A stretch of 47,731 bases of DNA from Armatimonadota bacterium (lineage in GTDB: Bacteria; Armatimonadota; UBA5829), in assembly GCA_026392045.1 (NCBI GenBank), contig JAPLCU010000188.1, positions 1 to 47,731 of the forward strand. Direction: 5' to 3'. Position numbers and translations under genes: made by a program. Below the pieces are notes generated by a model that did not search any database, was not told where the DNA came from, and saw nothing but the letters and a program-made list of their open reading frames with translations. The first letter of the stretch is position 1, and each line of letters opens with the position of its first letter. Positions 9,056-18,503 of the stretch are shown here, in pieces.

Positions 9056-9500
9056 ACAACGCAGCTGGCTAATGTCGCGTGTGAAAGGAAAAGACACAGT
9101 ACCCGAAAAAGTTGTCAGATCGCTTCTGCACAACCTCGGTTATCGCTTCCGCTTACACAGAAAAGATTTGCCCGGCAGCCCTGATATGGTGCTTCCCAAA
9201 TATAACACAGCCATATTTGTGCATGGTTGTTTTTGGCACAGGCATAAAGGTTGTCCAAAGACTACCATGCCAACAGCTAATTATGAATACTGGGAAAAGA
9301 AGTTTTCAGAAAACATAGATCGTGACACACGAAAAGAGCGAGAACTAAGGCAGCTTGGATGGCGTATTATCATTGTGTGGCAATGCGAAACTGCTACAAA
9401 GCGACTTGGATTACTCGCGGATCGTCTGAAAGCAGAGCTAAAGCTGGAACAAGTTTCCCGAAACACCGAACAAAGTTCCAATCTGAAACCTATCACCTAA
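9036..9500 (+). CDS. vsr: Vsr-family DNA mismatch endonuclease
   Basis: A 154-residue protein. In the family, Vsr nicks 5' to the T of T:G mismatches formed when 5-methylcytosine deaminates. The match is clear: DKLSSKQRSWLMSRVKGKDT, then PGSPDMV with the catalytic Asp50, and VHGCFWHRHKGC with the two His and the zinc-binding Cys region, followed by WEKKF. It overlaps the GHKL gene by 20 nt (start at ATG 9036; no strong ribosome binding site, so translational coupling is likely). The last 15 or so residues are encoded by a palindrome half-site and by ACCTATC heptamers, so the native C-terminus has probably been replaced by repeat DNA. Confidence 0.93.
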   Translation: MDKLSSKQRSWLMSRVKGKDTVPEKVVRSLLHNLGYRFRLHRKDLPGSPDMVLPKYNTAIFVHGCFWHRHKGCPKTTMPTANYEYWEKKFSENIDRDTRKERELRQLGWRIIIVWQCETATKRLGLLADRLKAELKLEQVSRNTEQSSNLKPIT

Positions 9501-9522
9501 AACCTATCACCTACAACCTATG
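9488..9522. repeat. Heptamer array (ACCTAtc/aaa)x5
   Basis: Five consecutive 7-bp units: ACCTATC, ACCTAAA, ACCTATC, ACCTACA, ACCTATG. The vsr stop codon lies in the second unit. Downstream, TATAAT at 9596-9601 is a plausible -10 box for the next gene. Confidence 0.85.
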
Positions 9523-9641
9523 AAAATCACTTAAGATTGCAGATATGGAAGAATACCAAGGAAATTCATGTTAGTAAGTCGAAGCTATTATCGTGTATAA
9601 TGGTAATGCACATCAGGCAGGTTGGAAGGTAAATTGAGTAA

Positions 9642-10400
9642 ATGAGCCAGGATATCACAGCATTTGATGAGATAGCTAATGACATAGCATCATACGCCGG
9701 CGATTATGGCGGGGATATTCAGCGCCATATAGTAGCCCCTGCTATGTTGGATGTGATAGGTCCCGTGCAGGGCAAGCAGATACTTGATCTGTTTTGCGGC
9801 GCTGGTTACCTTTCGCGTCGTCTTTCTGCGCTTGGAGCAAATGTTACGGCGGTGGATAGCTCAGAGCGGCTGATAGGCATTGCCGGTGAAATCAAAGATA
9901 GAGAACACGATTTTATTCATTATGCTGTTGCCGAATCGACTGATCTCTCGGTGATCGAGGACAGCGCCTTCGATGATATCGTATGCAACATGGGTCTGAT
10001 GCTTACCAAGGACCTCGCCGGGACCATAGCCGAGCTTGCCAGGCTCGTGAAGCTGGGCGGCCGGTTTATATTCTCCGTGCTTCATCCGTGTTTTACCATG
10101 CCCGATGCCTGCTGGATAAGCAATGCAGACAGCAAGGATATGTATATGTCGGTTGACCATTATTATAATGAAAACTGGTGGGCATCTGATCTGGCGTCAA
10201 GTATTCGAGGCGGTCAGAAGAAAATCAAGCATCGAACGCTATCCAGATATGTGAATGCGCTTGGAGCGCGCGGGTTTACGGTGCGCAGAATTATCGAGCC
10301 AAGGCCAACCCTGGATGTGATAGCCCGCAAACCTCATCTTGAAGCATACAACAGACTTCCGGTGGTGATGATTGTGGAAGCTGTCTTTCCATATCTATAA
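9642..10400 (+). CDS. Class I SAM-dependent methyltransferase
   Basis: A 252-residue Rossmann-fold methyltransferase with motif I ILDLFCGAGYLSRRL (residues 47-61), acidic motif II around VTAVDSS, and the motif IV region FDDIVCNMGLML. The acceptor substrate is not apparent. GGAAGG lies about 13 nt before the ATG, and TATAAT 41 nt upstream fits a promoter. The short gene at 10402 follows without a gap, so the two probably share a transcript. Confidence 0.85.
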   Translation: MSQDITAFDEIANDIASYAGDYGGDIQRHIVAPAMLDVIGPVQGKQILDLFCGAGYLSRRLSALGANVTAVDSSERLIGIAGEIKDREHDFIHYAVAESTDLSVIEDSAFDDIVCNMGLMLTKDLAGTIAELARLVKLGGRFIFSVLHPCFTMPDACWISNADSKDMYMSVDHYYNENWWASDLASSIRGGQKKIKHRTLSRYVNALGARGFTVRRIIEPRPTLDVIARKPHLEAYNRLPVVMIVEAVFPYL

Positions 10401-10401
10401 G

Positions 10402-10773
10402 ATGAAAATAACGACGCAAATCCTCAAGATTGCAGCCATTGCGGCAGGTCTGCTTTTAATTGGCCTGATTGTATGCCCGAACCTGCCTGGGCTCGGGAAG
10501 GTAAACCCCAATCAGCTCTTGCTTGAAGCTAAGGCAACTCAGAAGCGCGCCAAGGGCGTAATTTGTCAACTCCCAAAAGACACTTCCGGTTTTACTCCTT
10601 TGGTAGAGGGCAAAGACACAATCGCGGGCCACGAGGCTTGGACGCTTCGCCTGAAGCCTAAAGCAAAGCGTTTACCCTGGAGCCAATACTGGATCGACGA
10701 AAAAACAAAGGCTGTTGTGGCGTTTCGGAAATGGGACGGGCACAACAATATGGTTCGGTCGGGGAAGCTGTAG
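10402..10773 (+). CDS. Small membrane-anchored protein, RseB/LolA-like C-terminus
   Basis: A 123-residue protein with one N-terminal hydrophobic segment (IAAIAAGLLLIGLIV) that could be an uncleaved anchor or a signal peptide. The remainder (AGHEAWTLRLKPKAKRLPWSQYWID and AVVAFRKWDGHN) resembles the beta strands of outer-membrane lipoprotein-sorting/RseB-like domains but covers only part of such a fold. The ATG begins 1 nt after the upstream stop codon. The function is not identified. Confidence 0.65.
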   Translation: MKITTQILKIAAIAAGLLLIGLIVCPNLPGLGKVNPNQLLLEAKATQKRAKGVICQLPKDTSGFTPLVEGKDTIAGHEAWTLRLKPKAKRLPWSQYWIDEKTKAVVAFRKWDGHNNMVRSGKL

Positions 10774-10982
10774 GAACAGGGGACAGGGAATAGGGAATAG
10801 GGAATAGGGAATAGGGAACAGAAGGGAAAGTCTGATATTACAAAGGTGTTTCGTCCTCCCCAAAACCCTCCTCAACCGCCAACCCCCCCAAGGCTCAGCG
10901 GGAGCTTCGCCCTCCCCAACACCTAACCCCCATCACCTAACCCCCAACACCTAACCCACAACACCCATCACCCATCCCCCAT
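10771..10982. repeat. Composite repeat tract: GGGAATA heptamers, 26-bp element, ACACCTA heptamers
   Basis: 10771-10828 holds about eight 7-bp units (GGGAATA/GGGAACA). 10892-10917 is the GGCTCAGCGGGAGC element, and 10918-10982 is a second array (ACACCTA, ACCCCCA, TCACCTA) that also has a 7-bp period. The first array starts inside the stop codon of the preceding gene. No gene is visible from 10774 to 11050. Confidence 0.9.
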
Positions 10983-11050
10983 TTGTTTGACTCTTATTCG
11001 TCTCAGGGAACTATCTCCGTGGTGCGTATATGATTACGGGGAGGTAAGCG

Positions 11051-11281
11051 GTGAGTGTTCAGGACGAAGCGCTTGCGGGAATGGTGAGCAATGCCTTTAT
11101 GCAGGACAAACGCGTTAGCGGGCAAGCTATTGCAGCGCGTGTTGTGGATGGAGATGTGTTTCTCAAGGGTATTGTGGATACTGAGGAGCAGAAGGCGCTC
11201 GCGGTGATGATAGTTCACGGTGTTGCCGGAGTCAGGCATGTAAATGGTGATGAGCTGCGTGTTAGAGAGGGCATGGAATGA
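11051..11281 (+). CDS. BON domain protein
   Basis: A 76-residue single BON domain: VFLKGIVDTEEQKALAVMIVHGVAGVRHVNGDELRV is the alpha/beta core with the conserved central Gly (read as separate elements). There is no signal peptide or membrane segment, so unlike OsmY it should be cytosolic. GTG 11051 is preceded by GGGGAGGT at 5-7 nt. Its stop codon overlaps the start of the GH94 gene (ATGA), so the two are translationally coupled. BON domains usually bind membranes or act as small ligand-binding modules. Confidence 0.8.
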   Translation: MSVQDEALAGMVSNAFMQDKRVSGQAIAARVVDGDVFLKGIVDTEEQKALAVMIVHGVAGVRHVNGDELRVREGME

Positions 11282-13707
11282 GTTACGGTCATTTCTCTGA
11301 TGATGGAAGAGAATACATTATAACTCGTCCCGATACCCCTCGTCCCTGGGCGAACTATCTCACCAATGGCCGATACTGCGCAATTTGCTCTCAGACCGGC
11401 GGCGGGCATTCGTTTTTCGAGACATCGGGCTATAACAGGATAACCCAGGCGGTTCCTTCGCAGGTGGTTATGAGAGACCGTCCCGGCAGATATATCTATC
11501 TTAGAGACGCTGACACCGGCGAGTATTGGAGCGCGACCTGGCAGCCGGTATGCGGTAAATATGACAGCTTCGAAGCCAGGCATGGGGTGGGCTACACCTC
11601 GGTTTTTTCATCGGTGAACGGCATCGAGAGCCACATCACTTATTATGTGCCCCCGCGAGATGATGTTGAGGTTTGGATGGTCAGTCTTGCGAATCGGACC
11701 GATAAGCCTCGAAGAATTCAGGCTTTCCCGTTCGTAAAATGGGACCTCGCAAACTACGCTTACAATGCAGTCGAAGCCAATTTCTCGATACTTTTCAACG
11801 AAAGCTGTGTAGAGGACGAAATTATCTTCGCCAGCACTCGCTTTTGGAATATCACCTCTGGCGCCACAGGCAATCCTAATACGAGGTGGGATAAATGGGC
11901 GTTCATGTCCAGCAGCGCGCCGCAGACCGCTTTTGATTGTTTTGAGGAAGAGTTCACGGGTGTTTACAGAGATTATACGAACCCGATTGCAGTAGAGCGC
12001 GGGCAATTGAGCAATTCTAAGGGCGATGGCTGCGATATTCTCGGCGCGTTTCAGCATGATTTTGTGCTGCAGCCCGGTGAAGAAGTACGTTTTGTGGTGC
12101 TGGTGGGAGTAGTTTATCATAAAAAAGACGCTATAAGTCTCAGACAGCGTTACGATGATTGGGAAGAGGCCGAGCGGGGGCTTATGGAGGTCAATAGATA
12201 CTGGGAGAGCTATCTATCTCGAACTACCGCCCAGACCCCCAGCATTGAATTTGACTATACATTCAATACATGGAACAAATATCAGGCATGGGTCACGTCG
12301 CGTTGGAGCAGAATGGACTCATATTATCTCGGTGGAAGCTCGATAGTTGGGCATAGGGACAGCTGGCAGGATATGCTCGCCATTCTTCCAAACGATCTCG
12401 ATTGGGCACGAGAGCGCGTGATTTATTTGCTGGAACATCAGTTCCCGGATGGAAGCGCTCTGCATAATTGGGACCCGCTCACCAATATTGGCGCTAAGAC
12501 GGGCCATTCAGACGATACTATGTGGCTGGTTCTTGGGGTCTTGGAATACTTGAAAGAGTCGGGTGACCTGGTTTGCCTGGATGAAGCCGTGAGGTATTAT
12601 GATGGCGGTTCTGAGACAATTCGGCAGCACATGATTCGCGCTATCGATTATACTCTTGCGCACATGAGTGAGCGCGGAATTCCGTTGATTATGGCTGCAG
12701 ATTGGAATGACGGGCTTGATTACGTGGGCCGGCAGGGTAGGGGTGAGAGCGCGATGGTTGCTGCGCACCTCGCATGGATGCTGCGCGAGGTGGCATCGCT
12801 GATGTGGTTTGTTGGCAGCGATGCTCTGGCTCAGAAATATGTGGAAGAGCATGGCAAGCTCGTAAGGAATATCAATCAATATTTATGGGATGGCGAATGG
12901 TATATCAGAGGCACGCGGGATGATGGGGAGTCGTTTGGGTCATCCAGGAACATAGAGGGGCGCATATATCTAAATGCCCAGAGCTGGATGGTCATGTCTG
13001 GCTCCGCGTCGAAAAACCGTGCCTTGCGCGCTATGAACTCGGTCAAGAAACATTTGGATACTGACTATGGACCTGCGCTGTTCTTACCTGCATATCGAGA
13101 ACCCGACCCCAAAATGGGCATAATTACGCGGTTTGCGCCTGGAACCAAAGAGAATGGCACGATATTCTGCCACCCCACCTGCTGGGCGATTATGGCCGAG
13201 TGCATTCTTGGGCGGGGAGATCAGGCGTATGAATATTGGAAAAAGGTCTCATTTGCATTCAATGGGCAGCGGCCTGAAACCTACAAAGTGGAGCCTTATG
13301 TATACTGCGAATATATCCACGGCCCGGATTCGCCTTACTACGGCCAGGGAGAGTTTACCTGGACAACAGGCACGGCAGCGTGGATGTGGAAAGTCGCAAT
13401 CGATTGGATATTAGGTGTTGGAGCGGAAATACGGGGGCTGTTGGTGGACCCATGCATTCCGAGCGAATGGGATTCTTTTAAGGTGATAAGGCATTTCAGG
13501 AGAGCAAAGTATGAAATAGAGGTGGAAAACCCGGATCACGTGTGCCAGGGTGTCCGCGAGGTATATGTGGATGGCTCACGGCATTGCTCGCATCTGCTGC
13601 CGGTTTTCCCTGCCGGAGAGACTCATCAAATCAAAGTGATAATGGGCGAGCCCACCGGCGCAATCGAACAACCGGAAGAAATGGTGGCTGATAAGCTGCC
13701 GCGATAG
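11278..13707 (+). CDS. GH94 glycoside phosphorylase (cellobiose phosphorylase family)
   Basis: An 809-residue protein with the full architecture of the family once called glycosyltransferase 36: an N-terminal beta-sandwich (GHFSDDGREYIITRP, WANYLTNG), a linker, an (alpha/alpha)6 barrel starting near WNKYQAWVTSRWSR, and a C-terminal jelly roll (IKVI... end). The motif ADWNDGLD (Asp475-Asp478) holds the general acid, probably Asp478. These enzymes phosphorolyse beta-linked disaccharides such as cellobiose to glucose-1-phosphate. There is no signal peptide, so it acts in the cytosol. Whether the disaccharide is cellobiose, chitobiose or another one cannot be decided. Confidence 0.92.
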   Translation: MSYGHFSDDGREYIITRPDTPRPWANYLTNGRYCAICSQTGGGHSFFETSGYNRITQAVPSQVVMRDRPGRYIYLRDADTGEYWSATWQPVCGKYDSFEARHGVGYTSVFSSVNGIESHITYYVPPRDDVEVWMVSLANRTDKPRRIQAFPFVKWDLANYAYNAVEANFSILFNESCVEDEIIFASTRFWNITSGATGNPNTRWDKWAFMSSSAPQTAFDCFEEEFTGVYRDYTNPIAVERGQLSNSKGDGCDILGAFQHDFVLQPGEEVRFVVLVGVVYHKKDAISLRQRYDDWEEAERGLMEVNRYWESYLSRTTAQTPSIEFDYTFNTWNKYQAWVTSRWSRMDSYYLGGSSIVGHRDSWQDMLAILPNDLDWARERVIYLLEHQFPDGSALHNWDPLTNIGAKTGHSDDTMWLVLGVLEYLKESGDLVCLDEAVRYYDGGSETIRQHMIRAIDYTLAHMSERGIPLIMAADWNDGLDYVGRQGRGESAMVAAHLAWMLREVASLMWFVGSDALAQKYVEEHGKLVRNINQYLWDGEWYIRGTRDDGESFGSSRNIEGRIYLNAQSWMVMSGSASKNRALRAMNSVKKHLDTDYGPALFLPAYREPDPKMGIITRFAPGTKENGTIFCHPTCWAIMAECILGRGDQAYEYWKKVSFAFNGQRPETYKVEPYVYCEYIHGPDSPYYGQGEFTWTTGTAAWMWKVAIDWILGVGAEIRGLLVDPCIPSEWDSFKVIRHFRRAKYEIEVENPDHVCQGVREVYVDGSRHCSHLLPVFPAGETHQIKVIMGEPTGAIEQPEEMVADKLPR

Positions 13708-13745
13708 TCGTGGGAGTGAAGCTTATGCAGTTAGCCTTTTAAGTT

Positions 13746-13965
13746 ATTTCGGGAAACCCCTTTCCCGAAATCTATATGCTTCGGCAGTATCGGGAAAAGG
13801 GTTTCCCGATACAACAAAATACCGAACGTAAGGTTAGTTCTTCCGGGATTTCCATTCCGCCTGCGGCTCCATTCAAATCCCGAAATACCGAAATACCGAG
13901 CGCCCTCACCCCAGCCCTCCTTCGACAGGCTCAGGATGTACCTCCCCCAGGAGAGGGAGCTTCTA
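13746..13965. repeat. Repeat cluster after the GH94 gene
   Basis: Two copies of the 26-bp palindrome (13746-13771 and 13787-13812, the second with TATCGGG arms), one CGGGATTTCC...AAATCCCG palindrome (13844-13887), and a copy of the CTTCGACAGGCTCAGGATG / CTCCCCCAGGAGAGGGA repeat (13908-13961) whose inverted copy is near 32594-32660. No gene is visible here. Confidence 0.9.
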
Positions 13966-14040
13966 ACGCTGATAGTTGGTTTTAGTGCGATTGCCCGATG
14001 CAACCAAAGTTGTGCTTGTAAAGTGTATCATCTCCTGCTA

Positions 14041-14114
14041 GAATTACATCGGGCGAGATTGCAAATCTGCCCGAACGGGAATTACATTGGGTGAGATTGC
14101 AAATCTGCCTGAAC
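14041..14114. repeat. Two tandem copies of the GATTGCAAATCTGCC repeat
   Basis: Two 37-bp units, each reading ATTACATCGGG...GAGATTGCAAATCTGCCCGAAC with few changes. The inner GATTGCAAATC forms a short inverted repeat. Single copies are at 22660-22682 and 34212-34240, again in intergenic DNA. Confidence 0.85.
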
Positions 14115-14180
14115 TTTTTAGAGCGATTGTGCGACATAACGGCATAAGAATGCGTTGTTATGGGGATAGGAAGGCGAAAT

Positions 14181-14636
14181 ATGTTTAAGTCATACGACGA
14201 AATGCTTGAGGAGCTTGAACGTGAGATGAGACGCGTGTCAGATGATGTCCTTTTGCAGATGTTTCGGATTTCCACCACATCCGGCGAGGTTTGGTCGCCA
14301 AGGGTCGATGTATATGAGACCGCGGAGGCCGTAGTTGTAAAAGTTTGCGCTGCCGGATTGGATTCTAATCAGATGGAGCTTACCATCTCAGGTGATAACC
14401 GATTTATGACGCTGCGCGGAGTGCGGGTGGAGGCTGATGAAGATAAGTCCAGTAGAATCAGATATCACCAGTTGGAGATTTATTATGGACCTTTTGAGCG
14501 GATAATTCCATTGCCGGCGGATGTTCCGGTGGATCGCGATAAGCTGGCTGCCGCTTACAAGGATGGGTTTCTTAAAGTGGTGTTCCCGAAGGCGGAGAAG
14601 AAGCGTATCTCTAAGAAGATCGATATAAAAGAATAG
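14181..14636 (+). CDS. Small heat shock protein, Hsp20/alpha-crystallin
   Basis: A 151-residue holdase. The alpha-crystallin domain spans roughly residues 40-135 (WSPRVDVYETAEAVVVKV, LTISGDNRFMTLRG, and the A-x-x-x-G-x-L element AAYKDGFLKVVFPKAE). A short C-terminal extension ends IDIKE. ATG 14181 follows AGGAAGG, and an upstream ATG at 14160 has no such site. lon follows 70 nt downstream in the same direction, a sensible pairing of a protein-holding chaperone and a quality-control protease. I see no CIRCE or other heat-shock operator. Confidence 0.9.
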   Translation: MFKSYDEMLEELEREMRRVSDDVLLQMFRISTTSGEVWSPRVDVYETAEAVVVKVCAAGLDSNQMELTISGDNRFMTLRGVRVEADEDKSSRIRYHQLEIYYGPFERIIPLPADVPVDRDKLAAAYKDGFLKVVFPKAEKKRISKKIDIKE

Positions 14637-14705
14637 AATAATCCGGCGTTGTGCCGATATGTTGGCTTAGCGCGCGCCCATGCGGTTTCGCGCTTGGAGG
14701 TGACT

Positions 14706-17144
14706 TTGGAAGAGAAAATAATCGAGACGAAAGAAAGACCTTTCGAGTTTGAGGGTGAGGGTTTGGGTGAGAGATCAATAGCCATTCCTGAAGAGCTCAG
14801 TCTTCTGCCCATCAAGGACACGGTGCTCTTCCCGATGGTGGTGATGCCGTTGATCGTGTCCCGAGAGAGCTCCATGAGACTTGTGGATGATGCGGTTGTA
14901 AGCGATAATCGCATTATTGCGCTTGCTACTCTGAAGGATCCGAGTATCGAGCACCCGCAGTTTTCGGATATTTATGAGGTGGGCGTTGCAGCCGCAATTC
15001 ATACCATGCTCCGTTTGCCGGAGCACCAGAGGCTCATCGTGCAGGGGCTTAAACGTGTGAAGTTTACGCAGTGCGTTCAGAACGACCCGTATATTAGAGT
15101 CAAGGTTGAAGAAATGCCGGAGATTCGGGATTGGACGGACGTTGAAGAAGTTGAAATAGAGGCGCTGCGGCGGAATGTGGGGTCTGCTTTTCAGAAGGTT
15201 GTAGCTTTGTCTCCCGCAATGCCGGATGAGCTTCAGAATATCGCCAATAGCATAACCAAGCCGGGAGTTTTGGCCGACACCATCGCGCTTCATCTGCCTA
15301 TAGAATTGGCGGAGAAGCAGATGCTGCTTCAGACGCCTGGGACGCGGGAACGGCTCCGCAGCTTGCTCGCGATTTTGATTCGTGAGGTTGAGGTGCTGGA
15401 GCTTGGCAGTAAGATTCAGTCTCAGGTTCATTCAGAGATGGGGAAGATGCAGCGGGAATATTATCTTCGCGAGCAGCTTAAGGCGATCCATCGAGAATTG
15501 GGCGATGGGGATGAGCGCTCGGTCGAGGTTGAAGAACTCAAGACAAAAATCGCTGAGGCGCGCATGTCCGAGGAAGCCGATAAGGAAGCTAATCGTGAAC
15601 TGGAACGCTTGCGGCATATGTCGCCCTCCGCTCCTGAGTATACTGTTTCGCGGACCTATATAGACTGGCTTGTTAGTCTGCCTTGGGAGACCTACACGCA
15701 GGACAATCTGGACATTAGACAAGTTCATGAAGTGTTGAATGAGGATCACTATGGTCTGGATAAGGTGAAAGACCGAATTTTGGAATATCTGTCTGTGCGG
15801 AAGTTTAAGCAGGAAGGCGAAACAAGACACCCGATTTTGTGCTTCACAGGACCTCCCGGCGTTGGAAAGACCTCGCTTGGCAGATCGATTGCGAGAGCGC
15901 TCGGGCGCAAGTTTGTCAGGATGAGCCTGGGTGGAATTCGTGATGAGGCTGAGATCAGAGGGCATAGGCGCACATATGTCGGTGCGCTGCCTGGTCAGAT
16001 CATTCAGAACATCAAACGGTCAGGATCGCACAATCCTGTGTTGATGCTGGATGAGATCGACAAGGTGGGTACGGATTTCCGCGGCGATCCGTCATCGGCG
16101 CTGCTCGAAGTGCTTGACCCAGAGCAGAACTCGTCATTCAGAGATCACTATCTGGAGGTGACCTTCGATCTCTCCAAGGTGATGTTCATAACCACCGCGA
16201 ATGTTCTCGATACGGTATTGCCGCCGCTGCGCGACAGGATGGAGGTTCTTGAGATAGCCGGTTACACGGAAGAAGAGAAACTCGAAATCGCGAAACGACA
16301 TCTAATTCCGAAGCAACTTGAAGAGCATGGGCTTAAGAAGATAAAACATATAAGCTTCTTGAAGGAAGGCATTCTCGAACTCATTCGCGGATATACTCGT
16401 GAGGCTGGCGTGCGAAATCTTGAGAGGCAGATCGCGTCTATGTGCCGCAAAGCTGCAAGGGAGTTTGCCGAGGGACGAACCAAGCCGGTGAAGATCAACA
16501 AGGCACAGGTGCACACTTACCTTGGCGCTCCGAGGCACACTTTCGAGGAACTGGCTGATAGAACGAGCGAACCTGGGATTGCCGTGGGTTTGGCGTGGAC
16601 ACCTGTTGGCGGCGATGTGTTATTCATCGAGGCGACAAGAATGGAAGGCGGCAAGAATCTGACCATTACGGGTCAACTCGGCGAAGTGATGAAAGAATCC
16701 GCCCAAGCCGCGCTGAGCTATGTGCGAAGCCACGCAGTGGAACTTGGAATTGCTTCTAATTTTTATGCCAAGTCTGATTTGCACATTCACGTGCCTGCGG
16801 GCGCTATACCCAAGGACGGGCCTTCGGCAGGCGTGACTATGGTCACTGCCATTGCGTCTCTCCTGAGCGCTAGAAAAGTGAGGCCGCGTCTTGCGATGAC
16901 CGGTGAAATTACCTTGCGGGGTAAAGTGCTGCCGGTTGGGGGCGTTAAGGAGAAAGTGCTCGCTGCGCACAGGGCAGGGGTCGAAACCATTATTGTGCCT
17001 AAGGAAAACCGTAAGGACGTTGATGAGGATGTTTCGCAGGATGTTAGGAACGAGATCAAGTTTGTTTACGTGGAAGATGTCGCCCAGGTTTTGCAGGAGG
17101 CGCTTCTTCCGAAAGAGGAAAAAATCGGCAGGCGGCGGAGCTAA
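14706..17144 (+). CDS. lon: ATP-dependent protease La (Lon)
   Basis: An 812-residue AAA+ serine protease for misfolded and regulatory proteins. In order: N-terminal LON substrate domain ([16 protein letters not shown]), coiled region, AAA+ module with Walker [10 protein letters not shown] and Walker B VLMLDEID, sensor residues, and protease domain with the Ser707-Lys750 dyad ([25 protein letters not shown]). The 43-residue Ser-Lys spacing equals that in E. coli Lon. The start is TTG 14706, 5 nt after GGAGG; the frame is open upstream to 14649 but without a ribosome binding site. Confidence 0.96.
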   Translation: MEEKIIETKERPFEFEGEGLGERSIAIPEELSLLPIKDTVLFPMVVMPLIVSRESSMRLVDDAVVSDNRIIALATLKDPSIEHPQFSDIYEVGVAAAIHTMLRLPEHQRLIVQGLKRVKFTQCVQNDPYIRVKVEEMPEIRDWTDVEEVEIEALRRNVGSAFQKVVALSPAMPDELQNIANSITKPGVLADTIALHLPIELAEKQMLLQTPGTRERLRSLLAILIREVEVLELGSKIQSQVHSEMGKMQREYYLREQLKAIHRELGDGDERSVEVEELKTKIAEARMSEEADKEANRELERLRHMSPSAPEYTVSRTYIDWLVSLPWETYTQDNLDIRQVHEVLNEDHYGLDKVKDRILEYLSVRKFKQEGETRHPILCFTGPPGVGKTSLGRSIARALGRKFVRMSLGGIRDEAEIRGHRRTYVGALPGQIIQNIKRSGSHNPVLMLDEIDKVGTDFRGDPSSALLEVLDPEQNSSFRDHYLEVTFDLSKVMFITTANVLDTVLPPLRDRMEVLEIAGYTEEEKLEIAKRHLIPKQLEEHGLKKIKHISFLKEGILELIRGYTREAGVRNLERQIASMCRKAAREFAEGRTKPVKINKAQVHTYLGAPRHTFEELADRTSEPGIAVGLAWTPVGGDVLFIEATRMEGGKNLTITGQLGEVMKESAQAALSYVRSHAVELGIASNFYAKSDLHIHVPAGAIPKDGPSAGVTMVTAIASLLSARKVRPRLAMTGEITLRGKVLPVGGVKEKVLAAHRAGVETIIVPKENRKDVDEDVSQDVRNEIKFVYVEDVAQVLQEALLPKEEKIGRRRS

Positions 17145-17190
17145 TTGCCGATTATTCAGGCAGAATGCAGAGCCTGGCCTCACAAAAATG

Positions 17191-17220
17191 TTGACAATGC
17201 GAGGCTGGCTACTGTAAAAT
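17191..17220 (+). promoter_or_regulatory. Predicted promoter of tRNA-Leu(GAG)
   Basis: Consensus TTGACA (17191-17196), an 18-nt spacer and TAAAAT (17215-17220) place the start about 5 nt before the tRNA. Confidence 0.7.
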
Positions 17221-17231
17221 ATAGTGCGTTG

Positions 17232-17317
17232 GGGGATGTGGCGGAATGGCAGACGCGCTTGGTTGAGGGCCAAGTGGGAGTAATCCCGTGGAAGTTCGAC
17301 TCTTCTCATCCCCACCA
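17232..17317 (+). tRNA. tRNA-Leu (anticodon GAG), CCA encoded
   Basis: The acceptor stem pairs GGGGATG with CATCCCC. The anticodon arm is CTTGG-TTGAGGG-CCAAG with anticodon GAG, a long variable arm follows as expected for Leu, and the T-arm loop is TTCGACT. CCA is encoded at 17315-17317. The gene lies directly before the second methylase/nuclease cassette. Confidence 0.96.
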
Positions 17318-17335
17318 AAAACAAGAACGTTAAAT

Positions 17336-18502
17336 TTACCGATTGCCTTTTGCTTGGTTATGTGTTGTACACAGCATTTGGCAATTCGTAATGTCAGTTA
17401 TACCGCCCTTACTCCATGCAGCTACATGATCAGCGTCCATGTCTTTTAAATTCCAGATTTTTGCTTTATTGGCATCATGCCCAAGAGCACAAAGCGGACA
17501 GTTAGATTCTTTTGCCTTCTCAGCGTTAGTGGTTTGTGCCTTGTATGCCGATATTCTGGTTGCTTCGTCAAAAACGCGGACAACCAGCAATTTTGTATCG
17601 TCAGAGCCGCCGAGAATATATTCAAAAATACCTCTGCGATTTTTGACATACGGATCAGCGTAAAGCTTTTGTACTTCGGCTGATACCTGCGCAGGATTAT
17701 ACGCCTTCGTATGATACGTTTCGTAAAGACGCCCCCACTCAAGCCCGCGCATCTCGCTTTCAACGTCAGTAAATACTCCAGAAACCCAATCAATCACGCT
17801 GTTGAAATATAGTTTTAATTCATTGATATTGTTATCAAAGCGATGATGGCTCATATAGTCGCCGATCTTGCCTTTGCTTACCCAATCCAACGCGCGTTCC
17901 AAAAACTCCTGTCGGTTGGCGCTGCCCGATATATACGCGCTCCATTTTTGAATGTTGGCGTTTTGGCTATTACTAAATTCTTCCTTGCCGAGTGTTACAA
18001 AGGGTCCTGAATACACTGCATTGAGCAACTCTTGAGGTTTAAGTGGAATTCCAGCGATATTGATTGTTTTGAACCATTCTTTAATTTCGCTTTCTGTTCC
18101 TTCACACTCATAAATGAGCAGATTCGTTTCCCATATCTTGGCTTTCTTATCTTGTGCCATACCGCTAAAATACTGCATACCGCTTTCATCTTTGATGGCG
18201 AATTTGCCTGTCACAAACCGACCAAGACTGGTGATGCGCTGCTGTCCATCTAAGACTTCAAGACCGCTCCCATTTACTTTATTAAAATAGATCAATCCTA
18301 TTGGGTACCCTTTGAGGACTGATTCAATGACGGCCATTTCTTTTTTTCCGCCGTCAGACGCATAAATATAATTGCGTTGGTATTCTGGTTGAATAGTCAG
18401 TTTACCAGATAATCCAAACAAACCTTTGCCTTCAAGTTCGTTATAGACAAATCCTTCGCAGATATCTTTGACAGTAAGGTTAGTGTTTAAAAGCGTTTTC
18501 AT
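17336..18502 (-). CDS. DUF262-HNH protein (GmrSD-like nuclease)
   Basis: A 388-residue protein. The N-terminal DUF262 domain (ParB/sulfiredoxin-like NTPase fold, the GmrS half of GmrSD) shows QPEYQRNY (38-45) and DGQQRITSL (85-93). The C-terminal HNH nuclease has CPLC (335-338), DADH with Asp/His around 356-359, and [10 protein letters not shown], a zinc-finger-supported betabetaalpha-metal site. ATG 18502 begins 1 nt after the stop codon of the adenine methyltransferase gene, so the two form an operon. GmrSD enzymes cut modified DNA. The tight pairing with a methyltransferase suggests this one is either restrained by, or directed by, the partner's methylation. A longer frame to 18556 lacks support. 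Confidence 0.9.
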   Translation of the reverse strand: MKTLLNTNLTVKDICEGFVYNELEGKGLFGLSGKLTIQPEYQRNYIYASDGGKKEMAVIESVLKGYPIGLIYFNKVNGSGLEVLDGQQRITSLGRFVTGKFAIKDESGMQYFSGMAQDKKAKIWETNLLIYECEGTESEIKEWFKTINIAGIPLKPQELLNAVYSGPFVTLGKEEFSNSQNANIQKWSAYISGSANRQEFLERALDWVSKGKIGDYMSHHRFDNNINELKLYFNSVIDWVSGVFTDVESEMRGLEWGRLYETYHTKAYNPAQVSAEVQKLYADPYVKNRRGIFEYILGGSDDTKLLVVRVFDEATRISAYKAQTTNAEKAKESNCPLCALGHDANKAKIWNLKDMDADHVAAWSKGGITDITNCQMLCTTHNQAKGNR

Positions 18503-18503
18503 A

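Noticed and set aside
15432-15965. 177-codon ORF antisense inside lon
   Set aside because: A shadow of the conserved lon coding frame with no features of its own.
16620-17324. 234-codon ORF antisense to the end of lon
   Set aside because: No recognisable protein family or start site; it also covers the tRNA-Leu gene. lon is clearly the real gene.
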